A stretch of 64,000 bases of DNA from the NCBI GenBank assembly GCA_052161605.1, contig CP197409.1. One strand, 5' to 3'. The notes beneath the pieces are model-generated. The model saw only the letters and a list, made by a program, of their open reading frames with translations, was not told the origin of the DNA and did not search any database. Shown piece by piece: positions 17,329 to 26,499 of the stretch. The position numbers and the translations under genes were made by a program. Source of the DNA: JBKCUI01 sp052161605. Lineage in GTDB: Bacteria; Planctomycetota; Planctomycetia; Pirellulales; Pirellulaceae. Every line of letters begins with the position of its first letter. Position 1 is the first letter of the stretch.

Positions 17329-18528
17329 ATGTCCTCATCCACGACGCTACGGCGTTTCGAGCGATTGGAAGAACGCAAGCTTTTTTCGTTATCAAATTTC
17401 TTGGTGGAGTCTTCGTTGCCTAAAGAATCTCAGGATTCGGCGTTGATATATCTTCCCGAGATCAGTGGCTTAAGAGCAGCGTCTGTCGAGTTGACCTACA
17501 ATCAAGACCTCGTCAAGATCGATCCTAAGAGTCTTCGCGCGGGTTCAATCTGGGGAAATCGAGGACTCGCGATTGCCAATGTCGACGAGGAAGCTGGCCG
17601 AATCGTAGCATTCATTTTTGCGAGCCGAGAAGTCCCAGCGGGAGCAGGTAGTCTCCTGGAATTCGACTTTACCCACAACGACTCCAACCACTCCAGCCAA
17701 GACCAACTCGAGTTCATTATCGAAAGTCTAAGCTTGAACGAAGGAAAGATTGCGACGGAGGCTGAAGGAGAGGGGACCGCAGAGATTACCTGGAGCAGGC
17801 CTCAGCCTGAAACGGATTATCCAGACAAAAATCATGCAATCGAGCTAAACGATCCAAAAACGAAACCTCCTCGAATTTCCAAGCCGTTGAATCCCGTAAC
17901 TCCGTCGATTGCACTTTGTTCGATTGCACCTTGTTTCGTGGCCGATAAAAAACCTCTTACAACTCCCAGCCAAGGTTCGCGTCTCGTGGGGGGCCAATCG
18001 AATTGGACAGCCAGAGAAAACATTAGTCTCCCGGATACGCAACCAAAGCCTGAAATGGTCGCTGTTCCCAAACCTGAGCCCCCACCTATTCGACCATCAG
18101 CGTCAACTCATCCGTTCTCGTTGGAGCTCCCATCGATAGCCAACCGAGCTCCGTTCCGGACCGTCGTTTCAGTCGTTTACGGCCCTGAAGAACTGCGTTT
18201 GGATGACCAAGCTTCTGTTGAGAATCTCGAAAACAGCACGGAAATTGGACCTCATCAACTTCAGTTTCCCTGGTATGAAGCCGGAAAACGACCTGGTGAG
18301 GAAAAGTTTCATCCTAGCCGTGACTACCCTCAGGTTGAGGGGAAAATAGAAAGGGGCACCGATCGGCTCGGGGCTTTACCAAACACGGAACTTCTCAGCC
18401 GCCACGCGATCGTCGAATTCGAATCTTGGTATGTAATGGAACAGGAAACGCACAAAGAAAGTGATTTCCGCAAAGCATTGCCACCAGTCTTCGAATCGAA
18501 TACCCGAGCTAAAAAGATCGTTGGCTGA
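17329..18528 (+). CDS. Small exported cohesin-like protein
   Basis: 399 aa. LEERKLFSL near residue 12 is the same type of N-terminal motif as in the two neighbouring surface proteins. A cohesin-like module follows (about 30-150): SGLRAASVELTYNQDL, then AGAGSLLEFDF and LSLNEGKI, closely parallel to the module in the 15728 gene. The rest (about 160-399) is Pro-rich, low in predicted structure and unrecognised. It follows the 15728 gene in the same direction and ends 5 bp before the convergent rsmG gene. It may bind the dockerin-like module of the 11465-15367 protein; that is inference only. Confidence 0.7.
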   Translation: MSSSTTLRRFERLEERKLFSLSNFLVESSLPKESQDSALIYLPEISGLRAASVELTYNQDLVKIDPKSLRAGSIWGNRGLAIANVDEEAGRIVAFIFASREVPAGAGSLLEFDFTHNDSNHSSQDQLEFIIESLSLNEGKIATEAEGEGTAEITWSRPQPETDYPDKNHAIELNDPKTKPPRISKPLNPVTPSIALCSIAPCFVADKKPLTTPSQGSRLVGGQSNWTARENISLPDTQPKPEMVAVPKPEPPPIRPSASTHPFSLELPSIANRAPFRTVVSVVYGPEELRLDDQASVENLENSTEIGPHQLQFPWYEAGKRPGEEKFHPSRDYPQVEGKIERGTDRLGALPNTELLSRHAIVEFESWYVMEQETHKESDFRKALPPVFESNTRAKKIVG

Positions 18529-18533
18529 GGCCT

Positions 18534-19217
18534 TCACGGCTTTCGCTTAAGCTGCAAAATCGAGCTTTCGGATTCCGTACCTGGCATTGGATAAGAGACC
18601 AAGCAACGAAGATCGACTCGTTTAAGCAATCCCTTGCTTTCAGCTTCCTGTTTTTCTTCTGGCCACTTCGGTCCTTTGATCGCCAGCATCCGACCGAACG
18701 TATGCCAGTAGGGATCCAGCCAGCGACACAGCTTTGCGATCGGCCCCACCGCTCGCGACGTTAGCGAGTCATAGCGGAAATCGTCGAGCACCTTCTGAAC
18801 ACTTTCTGCATAAACGGGAACTTGCAATTTCAGCTTCTTCGTAATTTGCTCCACAACATTAGCCTTTTTGGCAATGCTGTCGCACAACGTAACCTGTAAA
18901 TCCGGTCGAATGATGGCTAGTACAATCCCGGGAATTCCACTGCCGGTCCCTACATCGAGCATCTCCTCGTTTTCTGCTATGCATTGTGAAACCTGCCAGG
19001 AATCCAAGAGATCCCGACGGACAAACGATTCGGGCGTAGTGTGACGGGTCAAATTGATTTTCGTGTTCCAATCCCATAGAAGCTCGCAATAGTCAGCGAT
19101 CGGTTTCCAATGTTCATCCGGTAAGCTGATCTCCAAACTTGCTGCCTCGGTGCGGAGTCGGTGATCTAGTTCTTCCCGATTGCCTTGGAAGTGAGTGGAG
19201 GAATACAAGTCCTGCAT
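18534..19217 (-). CDS. rsmG: 16S rRNA (guanine-527 N7)-methyltransferase RsmG
   Basis: 227 aa, close to the usual 205-240. It methylates G527 of 16S rRNA using SAM. Evidence: NLTRHTTPESFVRRDLLDS (55-73), the SAM loop DVGTGSGIPG (88-97), the SIAKKANVVEQI segment, and TSRAVGPIAKL, the equivalent of the RAxxxL block after motif IV. It is the last gene of a minus-strand run and lies 34 bp after the large TPR-protein gene, so it may be co-transcribed. In many bacteria rsmG sits with mnmG and parAB near the origin; none is seen here. Confidence 0.95.
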   Translation of the reverse strand: MQDLYSSTHFQGNREELDHRLRTEAASLEISLPDEHWKPIADYCELLWDWNTKINLTRHTTPESFVRRDLLDSWQVSQCIAENEEMLDVGTGSGIPGIVLAIIRPDLQVTLCDSIAKKANVVEQITKKLKLQVPVYAESVQKVLDDFRYDSLTSRAVGPIAKLCRWLDPYWHTFGRMLAIKGPKWPEEKQEAESKGLLKRVDLRCLVSYPMPGTESESSILQLKRKP

Positions 19218-19251
19218 GTTGAGCTTTGATCATTCGGAAAAAGGGAATTGA

Positions 19252-22128
19252 TTACGAACCGCTTGAACCGCCCGAAGCGGCTCCGAAGAAGCGTTTCAAT
19301 TGTTTTTTGTGCTGTTCTTCACGTGGTTCGAGCTCTCGACATTTTTGAGAGAGCTCAATTGCTCGTTCTACGTTGCCGAGCTGAAACTCGAGATCAGCCA
19401 AAGTATCGATATAAGTCGGATCTGGACGCAACTCGACGGCTCGTCGCGATAGCACGACCGCCTCATCCAACCTGCGGTTACACTGCGAGGCCATCCAAGC
19501 GGTATTGTTGAGTGTCATCGCATCGTCTGGGAAATCGGCTAATTGTGCTTGCATGCCGCTCCAGAAAAGATCAAACCACGCGTCAACGGTCTCTTTATCA
19601 AAGTGCTTGTCGGCATGAGGGATGACGTCGATCGGGTACTGAATTTGCGATGGTTCCACGCGCGCCGCAATCTCGAGCCAATATCCTACTGCTGCTGAAT
19701 CTTTACGTTGTACTGCATCCAGCGCGAAGGGGCCGATAATCAACTGCCAATCCCCGCGCGAAGTATAGTCGTCCATGACAAGAAAGTCTGGTGCTCGCAT
19801 CATCAAACGCCGCATGGCTGCCCGCTTGGCCTTGTAGGCCCTAGACAAATCGTTCTTGGCAATTTGGTAGCGAAGCAACAGATCTTGGCGTTGTGTAGAT
19901 TCCCCGACCTTGTCGACCGGAACGCCGCTGACACGATCCAAGCGGTCCAGCATCAATTCGACTTCCGCCCGGTTGCATAGTTCCGCGTCGTCGGTAAACA
20001 GCGAATAGGGAACGTTGATTTGAGGGGACGTGGAAGACAGTCTTCGATATTGAAGCCGTTCCAGCTCTGCATACTTTCCGGTTCTATCAAGCAAATCGAC
20101 CGTTCGAACAAAGGTTCCCAAGTTGTCCGAAACCTCACTGCGCCGAAACATCAAGTCGGCAGCGGTCTTCGCATAGCCCAGCTTCACTAACAGATCGCTC
20201 ATCACCCAGACATCTGGATCCGTCAAAGCTTGAGACTGAAGAACGTAGTCTCTGAATACTTGAACCGCCTCCTTGGTGTCTCCGAAGAGATCGTACAATA
20301 CGGCGATAGATTTATAAAATTCCGCTTCGCTATAGCTCTCTACTTGAATGCTTGTTTTCAGAGCCTTTAACTCGGCGACTCCATCCCAATGAGAAGGTTT
20401 TCGACCAAAGTGTAAATCATTTAAGACCTCAATTGCCTTGGTGATTCGTGCGGCGGGTGTGCCAGATTGTTGCTGTTTAACCAAGTATTGCAGGATCAAC
20501 ATTGGCTCTACAATCGAGCCCTCAAAAACCTTCTCCAGGCACTTTATGTAGTCAGAACGCTTGTCACTGATATCCATAGCCGGAGCCGACGTATTGAGCC
20601 AAATCGCGACGGAGTTAGCGTTCTTCTTCGAATATTCCTTCAAGTACTTTATTGCTTTGTCACGCTGGTTGACTCTTACCCAGCGAGAAATCATCGGGTA
20701 CATAGCATCTGGACCATCACCCGCGAGCCTTGCGTTCACCATACTCATCCAATACTTGTCGAATCGCTCCTCCAGTTCAGGCTTGCCCATTTGGTGAAAC
20801 GCGATAACGTACATCGAGAGGAGGTCACGCGCTGGACCATAAACGCTGTACTGCTCCAGATCGTCGAACAAAACCCGAATGCTCTTTAGCCACTCATCGA
20901 GAGCCTCAGGCGTGAGTTCGTCGAGCCCCACTTTGCGAAAAGCATCTTTGACTCGTCCCGCGCTGAAAAGTACATCGAATGCATCCCGCTTGGGCAAGGT
21001 ATCTACGACTTGCTCAAAATAGGGCATGTCATTCATGACCAACGCCAACGTTGCATGCCCTCGGTTAGGGAACGATCCTTTCGGAGTCTTGATCTCATTC
21101 CACAATGACAACGCTTTCTCTTGGTCGTTCTTGGCGACTGCGAGAGCCCAGTGTCGAATCTTAGATTGTGCCCCACTCGGCGGAACGAGGCTGTTTTGAT
21201 TCATGCCTCGCAACCAAGCGTCCCAATTTTCGGACTCCAACGCTATGCGGTCGAATTCTGCCCTAAGTCGGTTTTGGGCCGCCAGGTCCAAGGCTTCTTG
21301 AACCTTACCTTGAGAGGCCAGTTGCATCGCGGTGACCTTTGGGTCGTCAGGTTCTGACACTTTCCATTCTTCTGGCATCCCAATCTCCCGCCACCACAAG
21401 TTGATTCCAACTCGATTCTCGTTCGGAGCGAATATGTCAACGATCTGCGGAACAGCCCACTCATTGCCGCTCCTCCAGGCTTGTTCGATAATGCTGCGAA
21501 CAAATCTGCCTTCGGTAAGATTCTGGCGAGCATCGCGTTCGAGCAAATCTTTCAGCGACTCCTGAGGAATAGTCCTGAGCAGATCCAACGCCTCAGCCCA
21601 ACGCCCCGCGACAATCCGTTGTAAAAGGGGGGTGTAGTCTCCCCCGATCATCGCTTGGTAGTCGGACAGCATCTCGAACTTTTGCGAAATATCACCGGGC
21701 GAAAGACGCAGCTTCAATAACCAAGCCGCAACTCGTGACCGGTGAAAATCGGAAGACTCTGTTTCCTTCTCGAGAAAGGAATCGATGTCAAAACCTGCGT
21801 CACAAAGCCTTAAAAATGCCTCCCGCCGAACTGTGTAACGAGAGTCACTAAGCTTTCCCAATAAGGAATCGACACTGCTTTCTCGAACGCTCTGCGTATC
21901 ATCGGTCGGCTCTATTTCTGGCTGATGAGTGCATGCTAAGCCCGTCAAGCAGATCAGCTGCAAAGACAGTCCAATCGCTATTCGACGGAGGCTAATCGGC
22001 TCGCTGCATTTCGAACCAAAGGCATTCGATACGGTACTTGTAGGCTTGTTTCGAACAGAGAACATTGAAATTGCTATTCCAGGACCAACGTGAATCCGAA
22101 CGATTCCACGCGAAAATTCCATCGGCAT
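19252..22128 (-). CDS. Large exported TPR/helical-repeat protein of unknown function
   Basis: Up to 958 aa. Starts at 22128 and 22065 are both possible; the second has GGAAT 10 nt upstream and puts a basic segment and hydrophobic core (ISLRRIAIGLSLQLICLTGL, ending at ACTHQ) near the N-terminus. That segment is a signal peptide, perhaps a lipoprotein signal, though the lipobox is imperfect. Most of the chain is helical, with a HEAT-like start (LLGKLSDSRYTVRREAFLRL) and TPR-like pairs. A good TPR pair ends the protein (SRRAVELRPDPTYIDTLADL). Such proteins usually scaffold envelope complexes. It lies between scpA and rsmG in the Omp85/scpA run. I do not recognise a specific function. Confidence 0.7.
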   Translation of the reverse strand: MPMEFSRGIVRIHVGPGIAISMFSVRNKPTSTVSNAFGSKCSEPISLRRIAIGLSLQLICLTGLACTHQPEIEPTDDTQSVRESSVDSLLGKLSDSRYTVRREAFLRLCDAGFDIDSFLEKETESSDFHRSRVAAWLLKLRLSPGDISQKFEMLSDYQAMIGGDYTPLLQRIVAGRWAEALDLLRTIPQESLKDLLERDARQNLTEGRFVRSIIEQAWRSGNEWAVPQIVDIFAPNENRVGINLWWREIGMPEEWKVSEPDDPKVTAMQLASQGKVQEALDLAAQNRLRAEFDRIALESENWDAWLRGMNQNSLVPPSGAQSKIRHWALAVAKNDQEKALSLWNEIKTPKGSFPNRGHATLALVMNDMPYFEQVVDTLPKRDAFDVLFSAGRVKDAFRKVGLDELTPEALDEWLKSIRVLFDDLEQYSVYGPARDLLSMYVIAFHQMGKPELEERFDKYWMSMVNARLAGDGPDAMYPMISRWVRVNQRDKAIKYLKEYSKKNANSVAIWLNTSAPAMDISDKRSDYIKCLEKVFEGSIVEPMLILQYLVKQQQSGTPAARITKAIEVLNDLHFGRKPSHWDGVAELKALKTSIQVESYSEAEFYKSIAVLYDLFGDTKEAVQVFRDYVLQSQALTDPDVWVMSDLLVKLGYAKTAADLMFRRSEVSDNLGTFVRTVDLLDRTGKYAELERLQYRRLSSTSPQINVPYSLFTDDAELCNRAEVELMLDRLDRVSGVPVDKVGESTQRQDLLLRYQIAKNDLSRAYKAKRAAMRRLMMRAPDFLVMDDYTSRGDWQLIIGPFALDAVQRKDSAAVGYWLEIAARVEPSQIQYPIDVIPHADKHFDKETVDAWFDLFWSGMQAQLADFPDDAMTLNNTAWMASQCNRRLDEAVVLSRRAVELRPDPTYIDTLADLEFQLGNVERAIELSQKCRELEPREEQHKKQLKRFFGAASGGSSGS

Positions 22129-22330
22129 AAATTCGTGCCGCTAGACGGCTGTATGCCGCATCCTACAGCATACCTCGAATCCCCTGACAAGCGAAGTGCG
22201 CCGGCGATTTAAGGGGCAAAACCAGCCCTGTCGGTGAATTCCATTCCACGCCGCAGGACAAAACCTGCTGTAGGTCAATTTTCGCGATATTGAAACAGTT
22301 TTTGTCGACATTGAGACGACGAAGCCGACC

Positions 22331-23146
22331 CTATCGAGCCATGATCTGCATGCTAGCAGCTTTGAGAGAGTTGGTGTCAGCGTTTTCGACCTCGGCAACG
22401 TCCAAGATATCAGGGAAATCTTCGCCAGGCTTGAGAACGAGCGGTTGGTCTGCCCCATTCTGCAGCGCCAGCAATCCATGATGCCGCGTCAGTTCCAAGG
22501 TGGCAATAAACATCGCAATCACCGAACTCTTGTGCATGCCCCAATCCAATAGATCCTGAAGCTCGATCTCTCCATGCTCTTTCACCAAAGTGTGCAACCG
22601 TTTCATATGCACGTGGATAGGGGTGTTGTCGTATTGCAAGCGGTGGTCAGCCGGCTTTTGATTGGCTTTTATGATTCTGCCAAAGGCGTTGACCAAATCC
22701 CAGACTTCGATCTTCGCAATTTTCGACTCGGGAGCTTCAGTCCGCTTGGGAAGCACGTCTTGGCACATTCTCGGGAACCGCATTTGCCATTGCCGGCTTT
22801 GCTCGTCCAGCAAGCTGGCTACGTCACGAAACCGTTTGTATTGAATGAGCCGGTCCACCAAGTGATTCATAGTATCGGGGTTCGAGGAGTCGACCGAGAC
22901 CTCTCCGTCTTCTGTCGGATCCTGTGGCAAAACACATCGGGCTTTCATCTCGATCAATTGACTGGTTATCTCGATAAACTCTCCCACCTCGTCCAGGTCG
23001 AACTGGCTCAACAAGGTTACATACTCGAGATACTGAGTTGTGATGCGAGAGATAGCGACCTCCTCGATCGGCAACTCTTCCCGACGAATCAGGTAGAACA
23101 GCAGATCGAGTGGACCGTGATACAAAGGCAGATCGACTCCGAACAT
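22331..23146 (-). CDS. scpA: Segregation and condensation protein A (kleisin ScpA)
   Basis: 271 aa, a normal length. ScpA is the kleisin subunit bridging the SMC heads in the Smc-ScpA-ScpB condensin complex. Evidence: the N-terminal block YHGPLDLLFYLIRREELPIEE (split here as YHGPLDLLFYLI then RREELPIEE), FIEITSQLIEMKARCVLP, and a C-terminal winged-helix stretch with SSVIAMFIATLELTRHHG. It starts 9 bp after the stop of the Omp85 barrel gene, so it is almost certainly in the same transcript. scpB is not next to it, which is common but not universal. Confidence 0.93.
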   Translation of the reverse strand: MFGVDLPLYHGPLDLLFYLIRREELPIEEVAISRITTQYLEYVTLLSQFDLDEVGEFIEITSQLIEMKARCVLPQDPTEDGEVSVDSSNPDTMNHLVDRLIQYKRFRDVASLLDEQSRQWQMRFPRMCQDVLPKRTEAPESKIAKIEVWDLVNAFGRIIKANQKPADHRLQYDNTPIHVHMKRLHTLVKEHGEIELQDLLDWGMHKSSVIAMFIATLELTRHHGLLALQNGADQPLVLKPGEDFPDILDVAEVENADTNSLKAASMQIMAR

Positions 23147-23155
23147 AAAATCGCC

Positions 23156-24769
23156 TTACCTAGCCACGCCCATCGAGAATTGGAAGATTCGTGTATCGTC
23201 CGTGCTCGCCTTGGCAACCGGGACAGCAAAGTCGAATGCGAGAGGAGCAGGGCCCAATGCAGGAACTGCGACTCGCAACCCTAAACCAGGTGCGACCCGG
23301 AAATTGTCCCAATTAACCTCTATATCGTTTTCGACAGTACCGAAGTCGACAAAGGCGACCATTCGCAACATGTCGTCAGCCGTCAATGGCATCATATACT
23401 CAAAGCTGCCGAGGAACTGAAAGCGACCTCCCGTAAAAATCCCTTCTTCAAATGGACCAACTCCTCGAAAATCAAATCCACGCAATGTTGAGAATCCACC
23501 TGCGAAGAAGTTCTCGAAGATAGGTGTTTGCGTTCCCGTGTAACCAAATCGGAATGCGCTAGAAAACGTATGGCGACCGGTTCGGTCAGCGCGTTCGCGA
23601 ACCAAAAAGTACTTGCTATAGTTCACTTGAGCGCGAGGAAAGTCGTACTCGCCAAAGTACTGGTCATAAATCAAATCGATCAAATGGCCTTCGGTCGGTA
23701 GAAACGGGCTGTCGCGCGTATTGTGTGATAAGTGGACGCGACCTCTGTACATATCATTGCTTCCCAAAACATTATTCAACGCGGGAAGCGTCGCCACGGC
23801 AGGATTAAACACCTTGACGTCCTCCATGTTGAGTTCGGTTACCAAGGACAAATCTTCGGTGATTTCGTAGCCGATGCCGACACGACCACCGAGACGCTGC
23901 TCTGTCCACTCTCGGAAGATCCGTGTGAAGTAGAATCCACCCACGGATAGACTAAAAGGTGAGTAACCAAAGATATTCGGCTCGGTCCAGTTGACGGTAT
24001 AGCGTTGGACCAAGTTGCCGGGCATCAGCTCTAATCGAAAGTTTTGACCAGCCCCACGAAACGCTCCGTTCAACAAGCCTCGCTGCGAATTAGGCCATGC
24101 CCGAATATCAAAGTTCCGTTCCTCGATGGTCACGTTACCAGTGACTCCCAAGTCGCTGTTTACGGCACCACCGATCATGAATCGACCTGTCTGGCCTTCT
24201 TGCAAATAGACGTCCAGCGGAACGTCGCGAACGCGCGGGTTATAACCGAATGGTGGCCCCTGCATGAACGTCGTGTTAGGCTCGAGCTGCCATGGTGGAT
24301 TGAGTCGACCGAGAGGTTCGTTCATTGGGCCGGGAGCGATCAAGGGCCGATTGAACGGAGGCATGGGGTCATTGGCAATCGGAACCGCAACCTCGGGGGC
24401 ACCGGTTGCAGCCGGATTGCCGTAGATTGAGGGTGGATACGCCGTCGGCGGCTCAGCGGGCCAGCCCGTAGGATTCTGGTAAGCGACGTTGGGTTGCACT
24501 CCTGGAGCGAGGTTGGGATCTGGTTGCTGATAGGGTGCCGCAGGTATCACGCCGTTTTGGAGCGTGGTATAAGGGTTGCCAACCGGCACGCCATTTCCAA
24601 CCGGCACGCCATTTCCAACGGGCACACCGTTTCCCACAGGAGCATTGTTTCCCCCAAAGAGCTGCCCCATTGCCTCGGAACTGCTCGCGAGGCTTACGCA
24701 AGTTGCCAAGCATAATCCCAATGCCTTCAGCAGCTTGCCTCGCTTGGCCAATCGTGTTCTTGGTTTCAT
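23156..24769 (-). CDS. Omp85/BamA-type outer-membrane beta-barrel protein without POTRA domains
   Basis: 537 aa from ATG 24769, which gives a basic start and signal peptide (MKPRTRLAKRGKLLKALGLC) ending near SSEAMGQ. The frame begins at 24787. After the signal comes a run of VGNGVP repeats and a long Pro/Asn-rich segment to about residue 170. The rest is a bacterial surface antigen (D15/Omp85) barrel: RGRVHLSHNTRDSPFLPTEG, a FSTLRGFDFRGVGPF segment matching the conserved L6 (V)RGF/Y motif, and a final strand ending FSMGVAR. No POTRA domain is present; those are encoded by the gene 96 bp upstream. Likely role: barrel partner of that POTRA protein in outer-membrane protein assembly or secretion. 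Confidence 0.88.
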   Translation of the reverse strand: MKPRTRLAKRGKLLKALGLCLATCVSLASSSEAMGQLFGGNNAPVGNGVPVGNGVPVGNGVPVGNPYTTLQNGVIPAAPYQQPDPNLAPGVQPNVAYQNPTGWPAEPPTAYPPSIYGNPAATGAPEVAVPIANDPMPPFNRPLIAPGPMNEPLGRLNPPWQLEPNTTFMQGPPFGYNPRVRDVPLDVYLQEGQTGRFMIGGAVNSDLGVTGNVTIEERNFDIRAWPNSQRGLLNGAFRGAGQNFRLELMPGNLVQRYTVNWTEPNIFGYSPFSLSVGGFYFTRIFREWTEQRLGGRVGIGYEITEDLSLVTELNMEDVKVFNPAVATLPALNNVLGSNDMYRGRVHLSHNTRDSPFLPTEGHLIDLIYDQYFGEYDFPRAQVNYSKYFLVRERADRTGRHTFSSAFRFGYTGTQTPIFENFFAGGFSTLRGFDFRGVGPFEEGIFTGGRFQFLGSFEYMMPLTADDMLRMVAFVDFGTVENDIEVNWDNFRVAPGLGLRVAVPALGPAPLAFDFAVPVAKASTDDTRIFQFSMGVAR

Positions 24770-24865
24770 GGATGATAAGTCGCACATGAGATTAGGGCCG
24801 ATTCTTACGTTTCATAGTTCATGAGGGAGTTGCTGACTGGTCGCGGTTGCGAGTCAGACAAGGGA

Positions 24866-26245
24866 TCAAAAATCGTCGCGAATGAGATCATCAGGAGGTT
24901 CGATTTTGAGCGTTGGGATAATTCCTTGCATTGGGTCAACGTTGAATATTTGGGAGTATTGCAGTCGTCGTCTTGCGTCCTCGATGAGCCTGCTATTGGC
25001 TAGAGCACCGGGACGGAGTTGACCGAGCGGGTGGAGAGCAACTCGTTCCTTGGTGTAGTCCCCCTCGAGGTGGATACGAATATCGCTGATCCGATAAACA
25101 TCACCTTCTCCGATGTTGTAGATGATGTCGACGACGTTGTCGGGCTGATAAATGATTTCTCCGACCACATCGCAGAAGAAGTGCCCCTGGATTCCGTATA
25201 ACTCCCGCAGAAACGCCTCATCCTTTTGCTTGTCAAAAAAACTAAACGGAGCCCCTTGTTTCACCTGCATATACGGCAACAGCTCTTCTGGAGCGTATCG
25301 CTTTGTTCCGGTGATTGCGACCGAACCAATCTGGTATCGCTCCCCCTCAACAATCACAAAGGTTACCGATACTCGATCTCCTGCAGGATTGTAGTCCTTG
25401 CGGACCTCTACCTTGGCGTCAAAATAACCGAGCGATCGGTAATGACCGAGTATGAACTGGCGGTCGTCCTCGAGTGCTCGGTCCGAGAATTTAGGGGGCA
25501 GGATGACAGGATAAATCTTCGTCTTGATTTTGGCTTTAAGCCATTCGGTTGAGACCTGCGTGTTTCCTAGGAAACTGATCGACTTGAGCCTCTCCACCGG
25601 GCCTTCGGCAATGTAGAAGTCAACATCAGGCTCGTCAGGCCGTAAGCCACTTCTGATTTGTATGTCAATCTGATTCATCCCCTGATCCTGGTAGTATTCG
25701 ATCAAACGGCTTTTCGCAGAATTGATGCGAACAGGATTTCTTGGATCACCGGGATGAAGTGAGGCATGCTTCTCTAATTCGCGGTTATTGGCGCGGGTGT
25801 TTCCTGTGAAATAGACTTTGCGAATCAATGGCTTTTCTTGAACTCGTAACTTTAAATGGACGCCGTCAGGTGACTCGTTCGAGTAGGACTCGATCTTCCC
25901 AAACAACTCCGTTCGGTGCAGAGCAGCTATGTCTTGATTGAACAAGTTTTGATCGAAGACGCGGTCCGGTCTCGATTGCATGATTGACAGAATGTGGCTG
26001 TCGGTTACCGTCCGGTTTCCTTCGATGGTAACCGAAAGGATCATTGCGCCGTCCTCGGCCAACCGGGATCTTGGACCGCCGGCCTCAAAGACTCGATCCG
26101 TAAACTTGGGTGTTGAAAAAGCGGGTGCGCTATCGCCTCCCCCCATTCCGCCGAGCTGACCAAATAGCACGGAGGCGTACAATTCGAGCAACGCTATCGC
26201 CATACAGGCAGCCAGGCCATTGCGGACCCAGAATTTTCGATGCAT
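24866..26245 (-). CDS. POTRA-domain exported protein (N-terminal half of a split Omp85/BamA)
   Basis: 459 aa from ATG 26245, fixed by AAGGAAG 5 nt upstream; the frame is open to 26314. A signal peptide (to about residue 30) is followed by roughly five POTRA domains: ILSVTIEGNRTV, then KPLIRKVYFTGNTRANNREL, VERLKSISFLGNTQVSTEWL, YQIGSVAITGTKRYAPEELL, and a last VYRISDIRIHLEGDYTK. There is no beta-barrel; the chain ends in a short acidic tail. In standard BamA/TamA these domains precede the barrel in one chain. Here the barrel is the next gene, with its own signal peptide. It probably works in the periplasm, receiving unfolded outer-membrane proteins. Confidence 0.88.
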   Translation of the reverse strand: MHRKFWVRNGLAACMAIALLELYASVLFGQLGGMGGGDSAPAFSTPKFTDRVFEAGGPRSRLAEDGAMILSVTIEGNRTVTDSHILSIMQSRPDRVFDQNLFNQDIAALHRTELFGKIESYSNESPDGVHLKLRVQEKPLIRKVYFTGNTRANNRELEKHASLHPGDPRNPVRINSAKSRLIEYYQDQGMNQIDIQIRSGLRPDEPDVDFYIAEGPVERLKSISFLGNTQVSTEWLKAKIKTKIYPVILPPKFSDRALEDDRQFILGHYRSLGYFDAKVEVRKDYNPAGDRVSVTFVIVEGERYQIGSVAITGTKRYAPEELLPYMQVKQGAPFSFFDKQKDEAFLRELYGIQGHFFCDVVGEIIYQPDNVVDIIYNIGEGDVYRISDIRIHLEGDYTKERVALHPLGQLRPGALANSRLIEDARRRLQYSQIFNVDPMQGIIPTLKIEPPDDLIRDDF

Positions 26246-26499
26246 GCATTCTTCCTTGTCTTGTGCCAATCTTGAACGATCCAAAATGGGAGATACAAGA
26301 AAAATGCAAACCAAATCAATGTCACACGAGCTAGACTTTATTTATAATCGCAAAGTTGATTCAAATTGTGGCCAATGATAGACTTAGGAGACTTGCCCAT
26401 CCTGCCGATTTTGTTGCGTCCCGCCCATCCATCCCATCCTACCGCCCCACGCATGCCTCTTTGCTAGCACGATCCTCCCCACTCTTGATATCGATTCTT

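Noticed and set aside
24770..24865. Frameshift splitting a one-chain BamA
   Set aside because: The second gene has its own signal peptide and a long Pro/Asn-rich leader, and the gap contains a stop and a start, so the split is real in this sequence.
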